Position numbers and translations under genes: made by a program. Shown piece by piece: positions 23,001 through 32,700 of a stretch of DNA of 64,000 bases. The DNA lies in the NCBI GenBank assembly GCA_047967505.1, contig CM106538.1, one strand, 5' to 3'. Each line of letters starts with the position of its first letter. Position 1 is the first letter of the stretch. The notes under the pieces are model-generated. The model saw only the letters and a program-made list of their open reading frames with translations. It ran no database searches and was not told the DNA's origin. This DNA is from Dipteris shenzhenensis (lineage: Eukaryota; Polypodiophyta; Polypodiopsida; Gleicheniales).

Positions 23001-26000
23001 TTTTGGGGAGCCAGTGGTTGGGTTTCCTGTTGACAGGGCTTCTTCTTCAGGTGGCAAGGTTCTTTCCCCTGTTGATTTTCCGCCACTTGGTTCCATCCCT
23101 CCCTCCTCGAGCAGGAGGTCTTCCCCTGTTGAGGGGTTTGTTTCCGCCACTAGGTCGGGTAAGGTGTTCCACTCTACATCCTCCCGTCGATGAGGATTAT
23201 TAGTTGGAACATACAGGGCCTAGGTGGCATCCCACATCGCCGCCGTAGACAGCTGATCCGGGATCAGCTTCATCCAGGTGTTACTGGGGGTTCCATTGAT
23301 ATCTTATTTATTCAAGAGCACAAGCTGGATTCTAGAGATTGTGCCAAGTCAGGCAAGTTGCTTTCTGGGCATACTTTTTGGTCGCCTGCCTTGGGCACCA
23401 AGGGGAGCACTTCTATTTCAGTTTCGCAGTCGGTTCTCCCCTTAGTTGTTGGACACGGAGTCATTATTCCCTCTAGAGCTCAGTGGATTGTTCTTTTGAT
23501 TGGAGGGCGTAAGGTTGGTTTCCTTAACCTGTATGCCTCCAACATAAGAGGGGAACGTGTCCTTATGTGGAAGACTTTGCTCTCCTAGGCCCCCATTGTG
23601 GATTCATGGGTGATTGGAGGTGACTTTAACATGGTCGAGTTACCATCAGACAAAAAAGGGGGTAGCGAAGGTGGACTTCACTCTTTGGAGAGAGCAGCTT
23701 GGGATGCCTTCCTTTTTCACTTCTGTGGCAGAGATACTTGGTGTGATGATGCCTTTCCAGCCACAGTCCCTCCTTCTCTTGGTCGAACAGGAGGCAGCAC
23801 ATGCCTATTCATGCACGCATTGACAAATTCTATGTAGATGACTGGGCACTAGACAGAGGTGGATCGGTATGCATTGCTGCTGGGGTTTCCACTTCAGACC
23901 ACTTTCCTGTTGTGCTGGCTATCTCAGAGCCTCACTTGAGAGGCCGGTCTGCCAGCATCAGGATTCCAGATGCCTTTTACACAGAGGCAGCCCTGCAGAT
24001 ATGGGTTTCTCATGTCCAGGGTGGGCAGCCATATCCATCACATGTAGCCGCTGCCCTTTCTGGTATTAGCGACTTCTACCGCTCAGTTGCTTGTACCAGG
24101 AGACGAGATATTCTCAAACGTGAGATTGGTGTTCGCCAGCAGTTGGCAGCTTTGCAAAGGGAAGAGCAGAAACGGCCTTCAGATGCTTGGATTCAGGAGC
24201 GCCTTGCTGCAGCAAGGGCTCATCAGCAGTTATTGCTTGATCAGAGAGCAGAGTATGCCTTTCATGCACGGGAGTCCTTCTGGATTCAGATGGGTGGTAG
24301 AGTCAATAAACACTTTTTCTCTACTCTTGGCCCTAGACATAGTAGAGAGAGTGTATCCCAGCTTATTGACTCACATGGGGTTTTACAGATAGAGCCTGAT
24401 GATGTCTTACGCATAGCTTCAGATTTCTATGTAACCCTTCTTACTGCTCATCCTGAGACACATGATAGAGAGGATGCTAGACAAGCTATTTGGCAGAGTA
24501 TCCCTGTGTTGGTGAATCCGGGTATGCATGTTCTACTCGATGCACCTTTCACCAACACAGAGTTCAAGACTGCACTTTCAGCCCTTCACAAGGGCAAGTG
24601 CCCAGGTTCGGATGGCCTCACCCCGTCTTTTTTCATTGCATTTTGGGATATGATTGGAGACTATATTACTTCAGCCCTGCAGGCCATTTGCGACTCTGGC
24701 GAGATGCTTGGGTCGCTTACAGAGGGCCTCATCCACCTTATCCCAAAAGGAGGTTGCAGAAATTTAGTGTCCCAATGGAGGCCTATCACACTTCTGGGGA
24801 CTTGTTACAAGATTCTGGCCAAGGCTATCAGCCTCCGATTGCAGCCACTTCTCCCTGATCTTATTCATGACACTCAGACGGGATTTGTGCATGGCAGAAG
24901 CATTTTTTATAACATTTTTTCTTTCTGGGAAGCTTCAGAGTGGGCCATGCAGAGTGGCCAAAATCTTGCCATTCTACTTTTGGATTTTGAGAAAGCTTAT
25001 GACACAGTAGATTGGGGTTTTTTGGAGGGCACCCTTCTACGCTTTGGCTTTACTGATGCTTGGATCAGAGGTGTTTCCTCTTTGTACAGATCAGCCCACA
25101 GCCGGGTACTTATTGGTGGGGTAAGGGGTGAGAGATTTCAGATTTCGAGATCAGTCCGTCAGGGATGCCCCCTTGCTCCTTTCCTTCTTTTGTTCGTGGC
25201 CGAAGCTATGAGAATCTATGTTAGATCTCAAGCTGACATCTTTGTGCTGAGACTTCCCATCAGAAGGAAAGAGGAGCTACTTGACAGTGAGTTGGTAGAT
25301 GACACAGCAGTTTACTTGGATGCCACTCCACAGATGCTCACTTCTTTCAGGACAGCATTGGATTTATTTTGCTTGGCGGCACGGGCGCAGATAAATTGGC
25401 ATAAATCCAATGGCTTTTGGATCAGTGATGAGGACACTCCAGTTTGGGGGCTTGACATAGGATTCACTTGGGTTCAGAGGGGTGAGCCTATCAGGTATTT
25501 GGGCTGCCAGGTCGGCTTGGATATTTCTACCACGCAGCAGTTTGCTCCCATTTTGGAGAGCATCAGAAGGAAGCTTCTTTTTTGGAGCTCAGCCAAGCTG
25601 GATCTTGCCTCTAGAGTTGTGGTGGTCAACCAGGTCCTCTTGGCCACGGCCTGGTTTGTTTATTCATGCTGATGCTGTTCTAGGGACTGCATCATTCAGC
25701 TCAGAAGACCGATCAGAAACTTTCTCTAGAGTGGGCTTGATGGCACAGCAGATGCCTTAGCCAGGGTGGCTTGGGAGACCCTCATCCTCCCTACACAGGA
25801 AGGGGGTCTCAATATTATTGATCCAGATTTACAGTGCATAGCTTCACTTTGCAAGATGGTGGTGCGGGGACTTATGCCAGGGTAGGAACCGTGGAAGGAC
25901 TTTCTTATCAGCAGCATACAGAGGTGCACACCTTCTTCAGGTGGAGACTGGATGAGCAGTGTTGGGTGGATATTCACCACAGCACACCTCAGATCACCTT

Positions 26001-29000
26001 CGTCCCCTCTCATGGTTGCCATTCTGAAAGCTTGGGCCAGTTTCAGAAGCACTCTTCGGAGGATTCCTCCTTCCTCTCGGGAAGAGATTGATAGGCAACC
26101 CATCATGTGGAATGACAGTATTTTAGATGATCATGGCAGACCACTGGGTGCCTCACTCTACATGCAGTGGTCCAGGTGGGAGAGGGGACCTGCATCTTCT
26201 ATGGGGTCTTGAAAAGCTTTCCGCATGCTTCCAGAGGAGACCAAATCAAGGTTGACTGGACATCTCAGAGCGAGTGCAGGGAGGATCTTGCAGATTGAGG
26301 CAGCCCTTCCACAGGTTTGGGTAGACACAGATGATATGCCACTCACTTCCTCCACTTGGGCAGGTACTTTTTCGAGAGGCGGTGTTCCGCTTCAGGTTTT
26401 GGCCTTTCGAGATGCACAGGAGGATGCTTTGGTTTTTAGTGTCCAGGATGGTGGCAGATTGCTCAGGTCCACAGAGGACATCTTGCTTGAGTCTGCTTTT
26501 CAGCCTATCAGGGTTGTAGGTCTTTTGGTGCAGGGATCAGATTCAGAGTGGTTCCTAGACCCAGACCCCCGGCTACTCTCCACCGGGTCTTGAAGGCTCT
26601 GGCTCTATGGGGGAGTTCCCATCAGGTATTTGCAGTGGGACCCCGAAGAGTGGGAGTGGATTGACACAGGGCATCGAGAGAAGAGCATTCTCTTCTTTCG
26701 TTACACTGTCAGCAATGCCAGGAGATATCGGCTCAGTAGTAGAGGTTGGAGACCTTCCAGAGTTCCTCATTGGGAAACTTTTGATATCATTGCGGATCTG
26801 CAGAGGTGCTTCTGGAGGAGACTCTGGAAATTCCACAGGAATAGAAAGATCACTATCTTCTTTTGGCTTTCTATCCATGGTGGGATTGCAGTGAACCTTT
26901 GGAGGTCCAGGTTCGGAGCCGACCCTACTTGCCCTTGATGCCTTTCTGCTTCGGAGACTATTCAGCATTGCTTATGGGATTGCAGACAGGCGAGGATGAT
27001 TTGGATGGGGGTAGCCAGGATTTTCACTCACTTTGCCCACTCCCCATTTTTTATGACATGGGGCTCAGTGGCTTGGCTTTCTCTTACAGGACCTCAGGTT
27101 TTCTATGAGAGAGTTGACTCCTCTCGGGCCATTTCGGTTCGACGTCATCGGATTGAGTCCTGTTCGTTGGATGTGGTACCACACCTTCCTTTTACAGCTG
27201 TACATGCCTCTGTGGATACTTCTTGGGAGATTCTAGCGAGCATAGCATCCTGGCATATCTGGAAAGCCAGATGCACAGAGGCTTTGGAGGGTACTCAGGT
27301 TCATCCCTCGCACACATTGGCTAGTATCTGGACAGACACCGTACATACTTTGATGGCCGTATGGACGGGTATGCAGGGAGACTCCAGTGCAGCCTCAGCT
27401 AGAAGGGCTTCTTTCTTCAGGGAATGGAAGGATTCTCCTTTCTTCTCTGAGACTATATGCCGCTAATAAAGATGTCCTTCCAAGGCTCTTGCCCCGGCAT
27501 AAATCCCCTCACCACCATCTTGCAGAGCAAGGCCCTGCGTTGTAAATCTGGATCTGTATATCTGTAAATCTGTAAATCAGCTACCCCTCTACAATCCAAA
27601 AGCATAGAAACATCCAACCAACCCTAGATGGCAAAGCATAACTCCTCACCCATTCCATTTTCCTAGCTACACAGCACTCACTTCCTTACCTGACCAAGAC
27701 CAGAGGAAACACCCTCCACAGATCCGGTACTCAGAACGGTTGGTAAGATAAAGAGTGCAAATGCTGGCATTCTAAGACCAAACAAGGGCATCCAGACAAG
27801 AAAAAACTAAAAAAGAGTACCCACGCTCAATGTGATGCAAGAAACAATAGTTCATTGTGCAATACAAGTGGGAACTCTTAAGCATCCTCTAATGGAATGC
27901 AGACCCACTATAATGAAAAACACCTCCATGGCAGCAAGCACAAAACTCAACTGCAATGGCATATATTTCTGCTTGTGAAATGCCTTACCTGCAGAAGTCA
28001 AGATTTGCTGCCTTACCCATCTTCCGGCAATATCCATTGCACTTCTTCCTCAAAGGCACCCTTAATGTTAATATCCCAAAGCCAAAATCCCTAAAAGGTA
28101 GGGAAACCTTCATAAAAGGCACCTGCTGGAAGGAAAGTTTTAATGGGAGATGGCTCCTACACTAATGGGATATATAAGCTCTAGTGTGCCGAACCCCCCC
28201 TGATTTTACCTTGTGCGCCGACTCAACTTTTTAAAAAAAACTAAAATTGATGTGAAGACACCAAAGCAGTCAATATGTTCCTCTAGTCAACAAAATACCG
28301 AAATCACTAATCAAAATCAAGTGAGAGGGGAGAGGCAAAGGAGAGGTTGCTTAACAATTTTCATGCATTATTATAACCAAGAAAGTGGATGACACACAGG
28401 ATTGCTGATTGGTCTGAAAAGAAATCTGGCAGGAGTGATGCCTAATCCTTTATCAAAAGACCATACAACCACATTATCATTTCCAGTATGACAACTGTGG
28501 AAATAAATGGAGACTTACCTTAGACCTGTGAACTTTATCCCCAAACACTAAAGGTAGAGCGGATAAAACCTGCACACCACCAAAAGGACCAAAAGGACAA
28601 TGAAAAGCAAGGGCTAAGTCATGACAATGCAACTTTTCAGGTAGTTAAAACCATCATTGACCTTATGTATCACGTAAACATCTGCATTATGGAATCCTCT
28701 TCTGTTACAACTTAAATTCTTGCATTTATGACATCCTCTACTCAGCTGATGTGCTTGTGAGCAGAGAGATCATCACCAAAAAAAAAAAACCATTCAAGGT
28801 CATGCTCTCACTCGTTTTGTTCGGCGCTCTTGCCCTTCAGCTGCATCTTCTTCATGTACCTGAATAGACGAATGTTCCCATTATTTCAGGCACATTTGCA
28901 GAAGGTTAACTAAAAACATCATCACCCAAATACCTTCGGCAAAACTCCCAGAACTGGGCCTGCTTTTATCTGATCATCCTGATCTACCTCCATCTCCTCC

Positions 29001-31300
29001 TTTGGCTTTCTTGATGATTGGCTCGGCACTTTAATGTTTCTTTCATTTCCCTTGAATATGGGAACATCTTTCTTAGATGACTGAGTCCTTGTGGAAAAGA
29101 CCTTTTGTCCCTCTTCACTGTCATCCTCATTAGAATCTAGGTCCACTACGTGACCAGCTCCAATCCCTGAATCCCTCTTTATAGACTGAGCAAAGTCAAG
29201 ATCTTTATTGTTCGAGTGTGATTTCCCCAACCTTGATTTCTCTTTGCGAGTTGTATCATGTGATGAGGTCGATGTTGAAGAGGAAGGTAACGTTTGGAAG
29301 TCCTTCAACGGACTCTGGCAATGAAGAGACAAAACTCAAATCATGAAATTTGAATAACTTTGCAACAAGAACAAAATCACACGCGAATCCCAGGAGGACA
29401 CAGGGTCAGCACAGCACAAGGCAATAAATATTTAACTATAGCACAACGTCAATCAAGCTTTCAAAGCCCATTAAACATGGTATCAGCTAAATATGGAATT
29501 GAAAGTCTAACAAAGCACCTACTGAGCTCCCTGTGCTTTTATCCAAAGCACACAATTACTATAATTTTGCTCACTTTGAAGCTCTTCGAGTATTATGTTC
29601 ATCTCAAATAGCAAAATGGCAGATGCAGCAAGGACCAGATAGTTGTTGCCAAGAGAATTATTTTGACATGAGGGATAATTCCCCGTTCCAATACAATAAA
29701 TTCCAAGGACCAATGTTCTACCAAAGCAGTCACACAGCTTGCAACAGTTGATCCCTATTCTTCAGTCAGCTGCATATGAAAGAACCTAGCTTGGTTGCAG
29801 ACAATGGGAGGTCATTTGCCATGTACGCTACATTTGCCACGACAACAACAACAACAATGATGATGATGATGATTGTGTTATGGTCCACGGGATGCCAAAC
29901 ACAAAATATATAGCTTTTAAAACATATTGCAATAATTGCAAAAAATGAAGTGCAAAGCACCTCCATTACTAGCCAATGCAAACCGACAACTCCTCATCTC
30001 AAATACAGCAAGAATTGATTTATCAACAGAGTGTGTTTAAATATGAGTAACACACACACACTTTTTTTTTGTAAAAGAAACTTTGCATTCATAGCTGTCC
30101 GAGAGTGGGACAATAACACACACATATACCTAGATGAATCCAGGAACATTCCCAAACTCATCCTCTAAAAACACAACATAGTGCAGTTTCAATCTCACGA
30201 TAGTCACTCATAAGATTGAAAACCATAAACTCCATCACGCCTAGTAGGGACTAGCTACTATGACTCCCTACTAACGTCATCAGCGCCCAAAGTGGGGGTA
30301 GACCATAGTATAAAAATATGCTCAAGTCCAAGATCTATTAATGTCATCCCCTTTTGCTCTCTATGGGGCACGAGAGCATCGGAGCTAGCCTAACATTGTG
30401 ATGCAATAATGAGGGTGCCTCTAATGTGGTGAGAACTCATCGGGCCTATGTCTAGTCTCTTGGCGGTCTAACCTCTCTCAAGAGTGGGCTTAGGGTGCTA
30501 ATCATGACAGCCTTCCCTAAAAGAAAATGTGAACCCCTGCTCTGGAGGAGCTGCCCCACATCAGGTCTCAATTGTAGTAAGGAGGAAGGAAGTAGGAAGG
30601 GGCACAGAGGAGAAGAAGGGCAAATGAAGGGGAAAGAGAAGGTGGGGATGAGGGGCAGCATGACGAGCAGGGAGGAGAACCTTAAGCCTGTATTCAAGCT
30701 GCAACTGCTTGTGAAGACTATACGATTTCATTTCAGTCTCTCCCAAACGAGCATTTCTACGCAAAAAATGCTTAGACAATCTAGCTGATAGGGCAACGCA
30801 CCACTGGAGACGGAATGAATTTATTGCAATATCGGCAAGCCGCAACATTGACGAAAATGTCGCAAGGTAAAACTTGCACGTCTGCTAATACGACAGGAAC
30901 ATATATTTAGATGAACCAGGAACATGCCCAAACCTCTGAAAACCCAACAGTACAGTTTCAATCGCATGACCAAGCAGCATAAGTTCCTCTTATCAGACAT
31001 GAACGTGTTTTAGGCAGCATCCTTCGTTTAAGATCCAAGTTTGCATATGCTTTGCGTGTGGCTTTTTTAGCTAAGTTTAAGACAATAGAATAATGTTTTC
31101 ATACATGAACGGCTCAAAGGAACAAGAATTTACTTTTTTTGCTACAAGTCCCTCAAAAACAAGTACTGAGGTGTAAATGGAAGAATTTGGAAAAAAAGCT
31201 GAAACTGAGAAACTGAAATTCATGGCAATGCGGACGTTAAAACCTGAAATGTGCGCAGCCAATCGGGAGAAGCCTCCCTCTCGGGAGAGCTATCATCCAT
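4894..31300 (-). CDS. BIN4: BIN4/MIDGET-like topoisomerase VI subunit, partial, five exons
   Basis: Spliced model on the minus strand: 31300-31244, 29314-28934, 28859-28812, 28569-28519, 5005-4894, continuing off the left edge. Every border is AG/GT, and phases are 0,0,0,0 and then 1. The 216 codons begin MDDSSPEREASPDWLRTFQ. They pass through a Ser/Lys/Asp-rich linker and a basic patch (RRTKR). The conserved core then follows: LPLVFGDKVHRSK, ECDGDASDLSGDIGAVGR and LDLKG. From memory, plant BIN4 starts with SPDWLRSFQ-like residues and has LPL..DKV.RSK..ECEGDS.DLSGD.GAVGR...LDLKG. Family knowledge: BIN4 binds DNA and works with SPO11-3, TOP6B and RHL1 in the nuclear topoisomerase VI needed for endoreduplication. 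The C-terminal third is not in the window. Whether further small exons lie in intron 1 is unknown. The gene could be functional or a truncated relic. Confidence 0.75.
5213..6081 (+). repeat. Repeat module, copy A (left part)
   Basis: The sequence from AGATTATAGAAATGGG onward is repeated in order at 8856-9085 plus 16366-16945. Copy A is interrupted after 6081 by the LTR element and resumes at 8530-8855. It includes the TGTTGGAATGGTC LTR-like start at about 5893 and several CACATGGGCAGC motifs. Confidence 0.75.
6082..6435 (-). repeat. 3' LTR of the minus-strand element
   Basis: Runs TGTTGGAAAA...CCCAACA and matches 8174-8529 almost throughout. A short CA microsatellite near 6359-6371 is longer in the other copy. 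Confidence 0.85.
6990..7526 (-). pseudogene. Degenerate copia-type gag
   Basis: A 178-codon frame with a stretch (MDANVDDYFSKYVSFWKCF, then a leucine-rich LPLKKEDLLSS) spaced like the VDDYI.KF...L...LP segment of plant copia Gag. No knuckle is visible. The N-terminal part upstream (7527-8160) is not readable. It is the only coding trace in the element, and Gag homology is inferred from pattern only. Confidence 0.4.
8161..8171 (-). promoter_or_regulatory. Primer-binding site (tRNA-iMet type)
   Basis: On the minus strand TGGTATCATAG stands two bases after the LTR. The plant copia consensus is TGGTATCAGAGC, so there is one mismatch in eleven. It fixes the element's orientation. Confidence 0.7.
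8174..8529 (-). repeat. 5' LTR of the minus-strand element
   Basis: Partner of 6082-6435, differing mainly in CA-repeat length (near 8450-8468), a small deletion near 8509 and scattered substitutions. The AAAGG target duplication follows it. Confidence 0.85.
8530..8855 (+). repeat. Repeat module, copy A (right part)
   Basis: Continues copy A after the inserted LTR element. It matches 16916-17225 and again 17329-17545 of copy B. It ends at AAGCCAGGATGT, directly before the start of copy B. Confidence 0.7.
8856..9085 (+). repeat. Repeat module, copy B (left part) with LINE target site
   Basis: Same sequence as 5213-5465. It ends in AATCTCTGGATTAGG (9071-9085), which is repeated directly after the LINE's poly(A) at 16351-16365. 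Copy A keeps the unoccupied site (AAATCTCTTGATTAGGAG, near 5450). Confidence 0.85.
9086..9837 (+). other. C-rich 5' leader of the LINE
   Basis: Long runs of C with CTCGCTCACCCGCC-like steps and a poly(T) run at 9545-9560. No frame is supported. The first 29 bases differ in character from the rest and resemble the complement of a minisatellite unit at 56.8 kb. Confidence 0.7.
9838..11914 (+). CDS. LINE ORF1: nucleic-acid-binding protein, frameshifted
   Basis: The N-terminal domain (VYGRVIGHSPSRAAIRDWLQ, then GRGIFWLKLSNE) is like the DUF4283 domain of plant LINE ORF1. A canonical knuckle CX2CX4HX4C (CLRCHGFGHLAAAC, near 10501) follows. In the C run at 10568-10610 the frame moves from that of 9838 to that of 10514-11914. 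Then comes a Pro/Ser/Gln-rich linker (about 230 residues) and an additional C-terminal domain (about 11260-11760, from FYRSGPWDYLDV) that I do not recognise. The tract frame starts at TTG; the nearest ATG (9858) is in another frame, so one more indel near 9870 is likely. The stop TGA overlaps the ATG of ORF2. Role by family: RNA binding in the LINE ribonucleoprotein. Confidence 0.75.
11911..16219 (+). CDS. LINE ORF2: endonuclease-reverse transcriptase, one frameshift
   Basis: Endonuclease motifs: SWNVNG near the start, LLQEHKL, GGDFNN, and WDHAPV after a shift. The frame of 11911 ends at 12672. The sense moves to the frame of 12665-16219 within a run of four G near 12535, a one-base gain. The RT follows with LIPKGG, WRPITLLTTAYKILAK, LLDFEKAYDRVDW, VRQGCPLAPYLF and the catalytic EYADDTALY (near 13980). 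At the C-terminus FLWLLAHKGLP and CX2C...HC...C (about 15540-15680) form the zf-RVT finger. No RNase H was seen. The protein nicks target DNA and copies the LINE RNA there. All catalytic motifs look intact apart from the single shift. Confidence 0.85.
16247..16292 (+). other. Two back-to-back RNA hairpins in the LINE 3' UTR
   Basis: GGGCTGCGT (16247-16255) pairs perfectly with ACGCAGCCC (16267-16275). GTCAGCT (16276-16282) pairs with AGCTGAC (16286-16292) across a three-base loop. In other LINEs 3' stem-loops are read by the RT; that role is inferred here. Confidence 0.6.
16351..16772 (+). repeat. Repeat module, copy B (right part)
   Basis: Starts with the second copy of the LINE target duplication and continues the match to copy A (about 5452-5892). 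Confidence 0.75.
16773..18468 (+). mobile_element. LTR with TATA box (solo LTR or 3' LTR)
   Basis: Begins TGTTGGA and ends TCTAACA (short inverted ends) and is flanked on both sides by CCTGA (16768-16772 and 18469-18473). It contains an internal duplication (17009-17225 against 17329-17535) and TATAAAA at 17856, suiting a U3 promoter. The homology of copies A and B extends upstream of the left end. It could therefore be a 3' LTR preceded by internal sequence, and the CCTGA match could be chance. A 211-codon frame inside it shows no protein signature. Confidence 0.5.
18469..20775. other. Intronic sequence without gene; one promoter-like stretch
   Basis: No supportable frame. Near 19330-19600 a stretch with GTGGCAGC and CATGG motifs leads to TATAAAA (19556), resembling an LTR promoter, but no LTR ends were found. 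A TCTCTCTAAAGCATTACTCC block occurs twice (near 20200 and 20343). Confidence 0.45.
21629..23193 (+). pseudogene. Decayed LINE ORF1
   Basis: Starts at the ATG at 21629. The N-terminal domain (LLARIFGSHPSRSQARDWML, GRGFFQVVF) parallels that of the first LINE. A shift near 21910 moves to the frame ending with TAG at 22269, and directly after it comes CX2CX4HX4C (CRICRTIGHFARDC, 22270-22311). Next is a repeated GTGPAPAPRPRQ-like segment (22380-22565), and the last frame (22870-23193) ends in TGA overlapping ORF2. The extra C-terminal domain of the first LINE's ORF1 is absent. Confidence 0.7.
22380..22565 (+). repeat. Minisatellite inside LINE ORF1
   Basis: Four imperfect units around GGTGGTACAGGTCCAGCACC and TGCTCCTCGGCCTCGACAG. 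In frame they encode Gly/Thr/Pro/Ala/Arg-rich repeats just after the zinc knuckle. Confidence 0.6.
23190..27466 (+). pseudogene. Decayed LINE ORF2
   Basis: The endonuclease starts RIISWNIQGLGG, with FIQEHKL, a TAG at 23586-23588, then VIGGDFNM. A shift near 23800 leads into TSDHFPVV and the RT frame (23801-25672): LIPKGG, WRPITLLGTCYKILAK, LLDFEKAYDTVDW, VRQGCPLAP. The catalytic site reads ELVDDTAVY, so YA has become LV while both Asp remain. The same frame continues to 27466 through several stops (25672, about 25887, 26212, 26593, 26938). Weak remnants of the C-terminal finger remain near 26850-27000. The copy cannot encode a full protein. Confidence 0.8.
27605..28518. other. 5' part of BIN4 intron 4 without gene
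   Basis: A and T rich sequence with short frames only. It starts after the second LINE's target duplication and ends at the consensus donor of exon 4. Nothing else was identified. Confidence 0.5.
28519..28569 (-). CDS. BIN4: BIN4-like exon 4
   Basis: 51 nt, phase 0, with acceptor GGTGGTGTGCAG and a consensus donor AAG|GTAAGT. It encodes VLSALPLVFGDKVHRSK, the entry to the conserved core. Its donor starts the 23.5-kb intron. Confidence 0.7.
28812..28859 (-). CDS. BIN4: BIN4-like exon 3
   Basis: 48 nt, phase 0, with acceptor CTATTCAG and donor CGA|GTGAGA. It encodes 16 residues ending in the basic patch QERRTKR. The intron before it is only 74 nt. Read without the donor, it would hit a stop six bases later, which could be mistaken for the gene's end. 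Confidence 0.65.
28934..29314 (-). CDS. BIN4: BIN4-like exon 2
   Basis: 381 nt, phase 0 at both ends, with acceptor TTCATTGCCAG before 29314 and donor AAG|GTATTT after 28934. It encodes a low-complexity Ser/Thr/Lys/Asp-rich linker with an acidic stretch (DLDSNEDDSEEG), probably disordered. This is the variable part of the family. Confidence 0.7.
29315..31243 (-). other. BIN4 intron 1
   Basis: 1,929 bp with GT...AG ends. It contains CAA and ATG microsatellites (about 29838-29875) and an imperfect 75-bp direct repeat (30118-30199 and 30898-30972) around a 0.7-kb segment that could be an insertion. No further exon with clear borders was found. Confidence 0.5.
31244..31300 (-). CDS. BIN4: BIN4-like exon 1
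   Basis: ATG at 31300-31298 opens 19 codons ending SPDWLRTFQ. The donor is CAG|GTTTTA (31243). The SPDWLR start is typical of BIN4 N-termini as I remember them. The upstream minus-strand sequence has a GA-rich run suitable for a 5' leader. Confidence 0.65.
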
Positions 31301-31717
31301 GCTTGGAGATTGCAACGCTTCAATCTGAATAGTCAAATCAGAAGCTCCAAAAATTCTTTGAAATTTTGCCCCACTTGATTTAACACAGCAGAACGACCAG
31401 TAACTTGTCAATATGGCAGATTCTGCACGTTGTTAGCCTGGAATAAACGGCTTCAGGCCTATCAAAAGCTGGCTATCGCTACTATGTAGTGCTTCTTCTC
31501 TTCTCTTTAAAATGGTCGATGCTGCTATATATGTATCATGCCATGGATTCAAATAGCAACCTGTAAAGTAGTATGTATACAGAAAAAAGAGAGGGATGCT
31601 GAAGAAAGGTAGGAGAGGAGCTCAATTAGTTTTCTGAATCAAGATTTTCAAATCGCTTTTGGGGGGAATTCTGCATTGTAACGTAACATAAAGACTTCCC
31701 CTACACAGACAATCCCA

Positions 31718-31765
<48 letters not shown>

Positions 31766-32429
31766 ACTAATCTTCTGCCCTACACAGCAATTCCGCACTA
31801 TGCTGGTGTTCTATGAGCCTCATTCTCCAGCGATGATGCTGCTTTGCCGCAGCTGAACCGAGTAGTTATTAGTAATTATGTCCCCCATAAGAGTGTGATT
31901 TTATCGTCATAAGGTCAAAAGAACCATTCCGCTCATTTGAGCACTTCATCCTATTAATGGTATTCAAATGTATTCCCTTCAAAGATCAAATGTATTCCCT
32001 TCAAAGACTCAAAAGAACTAGAATTGGTCATTGGTTTAAAAGGTCGTCACAAGCACACTTGTCATCATTCTATGCTTTTCAATCCTTAAAAAAGGGATCC
32101 CATTCTGGCTACCAGGGCCTTGAGGCCAAGGTCCACAACAGTCGCTATTGCCATCCTAAACCCATCCTAGACCACTTCATACAGGATGGGAGTAATGATG
32201 ACAAATAGATTACTATCCTAAACCCTTGCTAGTCCCATCCATGTGCTAAGGCTCTTTTAGTTTGGGTATGTATTCTCCATAAACCGTTTTCTCCAATTCG
32301 TCTAGATATTATGAGAAAACAAGGTTTGATGTCAAGTGATGGCAAAGTTTGAGAATTCATCTTGAAAATTCATAAATTCTAGGGTGTGCAAATTCTTTAC
32401 CTATAGAGACAAAAGTAACATTTTTTTGT
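31301..32429. other. Upstream region of the BIN4-like gene
   Basis: Presumed 5' leader and promoter on the minus strand. A CT run (31726-31761, GA on the sense strand) is typical of plant leaders. No TATA box is assigned and no other gene is seen. Confidence 0.4.
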
Positions 32430-32494
32430 GTGTGTAGAGTAGTGGCAAAGCTCCGCTTGTACTTGCATAAGGCTTGGAATAATCTCTCTTAGGA

Positions 32495-32700
32495 ATCCTC
32501 AACATGCACGTCCTACTTGTTGCGACTCCTACATGCATGTTCTACATACGATTCCTACATGCATGTTCTACATGCAAGTCCTACTTGCAAATCCTGCATG
32601 CATGTTCTACATGCAACTCCTACATGCAACATGCAACTCCTACATGTAACTTGCAACTCCTACATGCAACTTCTATATGCAAGTTCTACATGTAGAGAGA
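32495..32700 (+). repeat. CTACATGCAA minisatellite
   Basis: Around a dozen imperfect copies of TCCTACATGCA(A/T) followed by (C/G)T(C/T), about 14-17 bases each, directly upstream of the TATA-like box at 32748. Confidence 0.7.

Larger units (their letters stand above)
20794..27587 (+). mobile_element. Second, decayed LINE of related type
   Basis: Organised like the 9-16 kb LINE: CT/CCC-rich leader (about 20815-21590), ORF1 with CCHC knuckle, ORF2 overlapping it by ATGA, then a short 3' UTR. Likely target duplications are TCTACAATCCCAAAGGCA (20776-20793) and TCTACAATCCAAAAGCA (27588-27604), with one substitution and one indel. The tail is not poly(A) but TGTAAATC-like repeats (27541-27580). 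There are many stops and several shifts. Proteins are similar in motif order to the other LINE but clearly diverged. Confidence 0.8.
5006..28518 (-). other. Giant intron 4 of the BIN4-like gene
   Basis: The intron is 23,513 bp, with GTAAGT at its 5' end and GGCAG at its 3' end. Two LINEs (7.3 and 6.8 kb) and one 2.4-kb LTR element make up about 70% of it. Most of the rest is a duplicated LTR-derived module. Removing the recent insertions still leaves several kilobases. Confidence 0.7.

Noticed and set aside
28800-28811. TGA at 28802 as the end of the BIN4-like gene
   Set aside because: A GTGAGA donor six bases earlier allows splicing to a phase-matched exon 4 and on to the conserved core.
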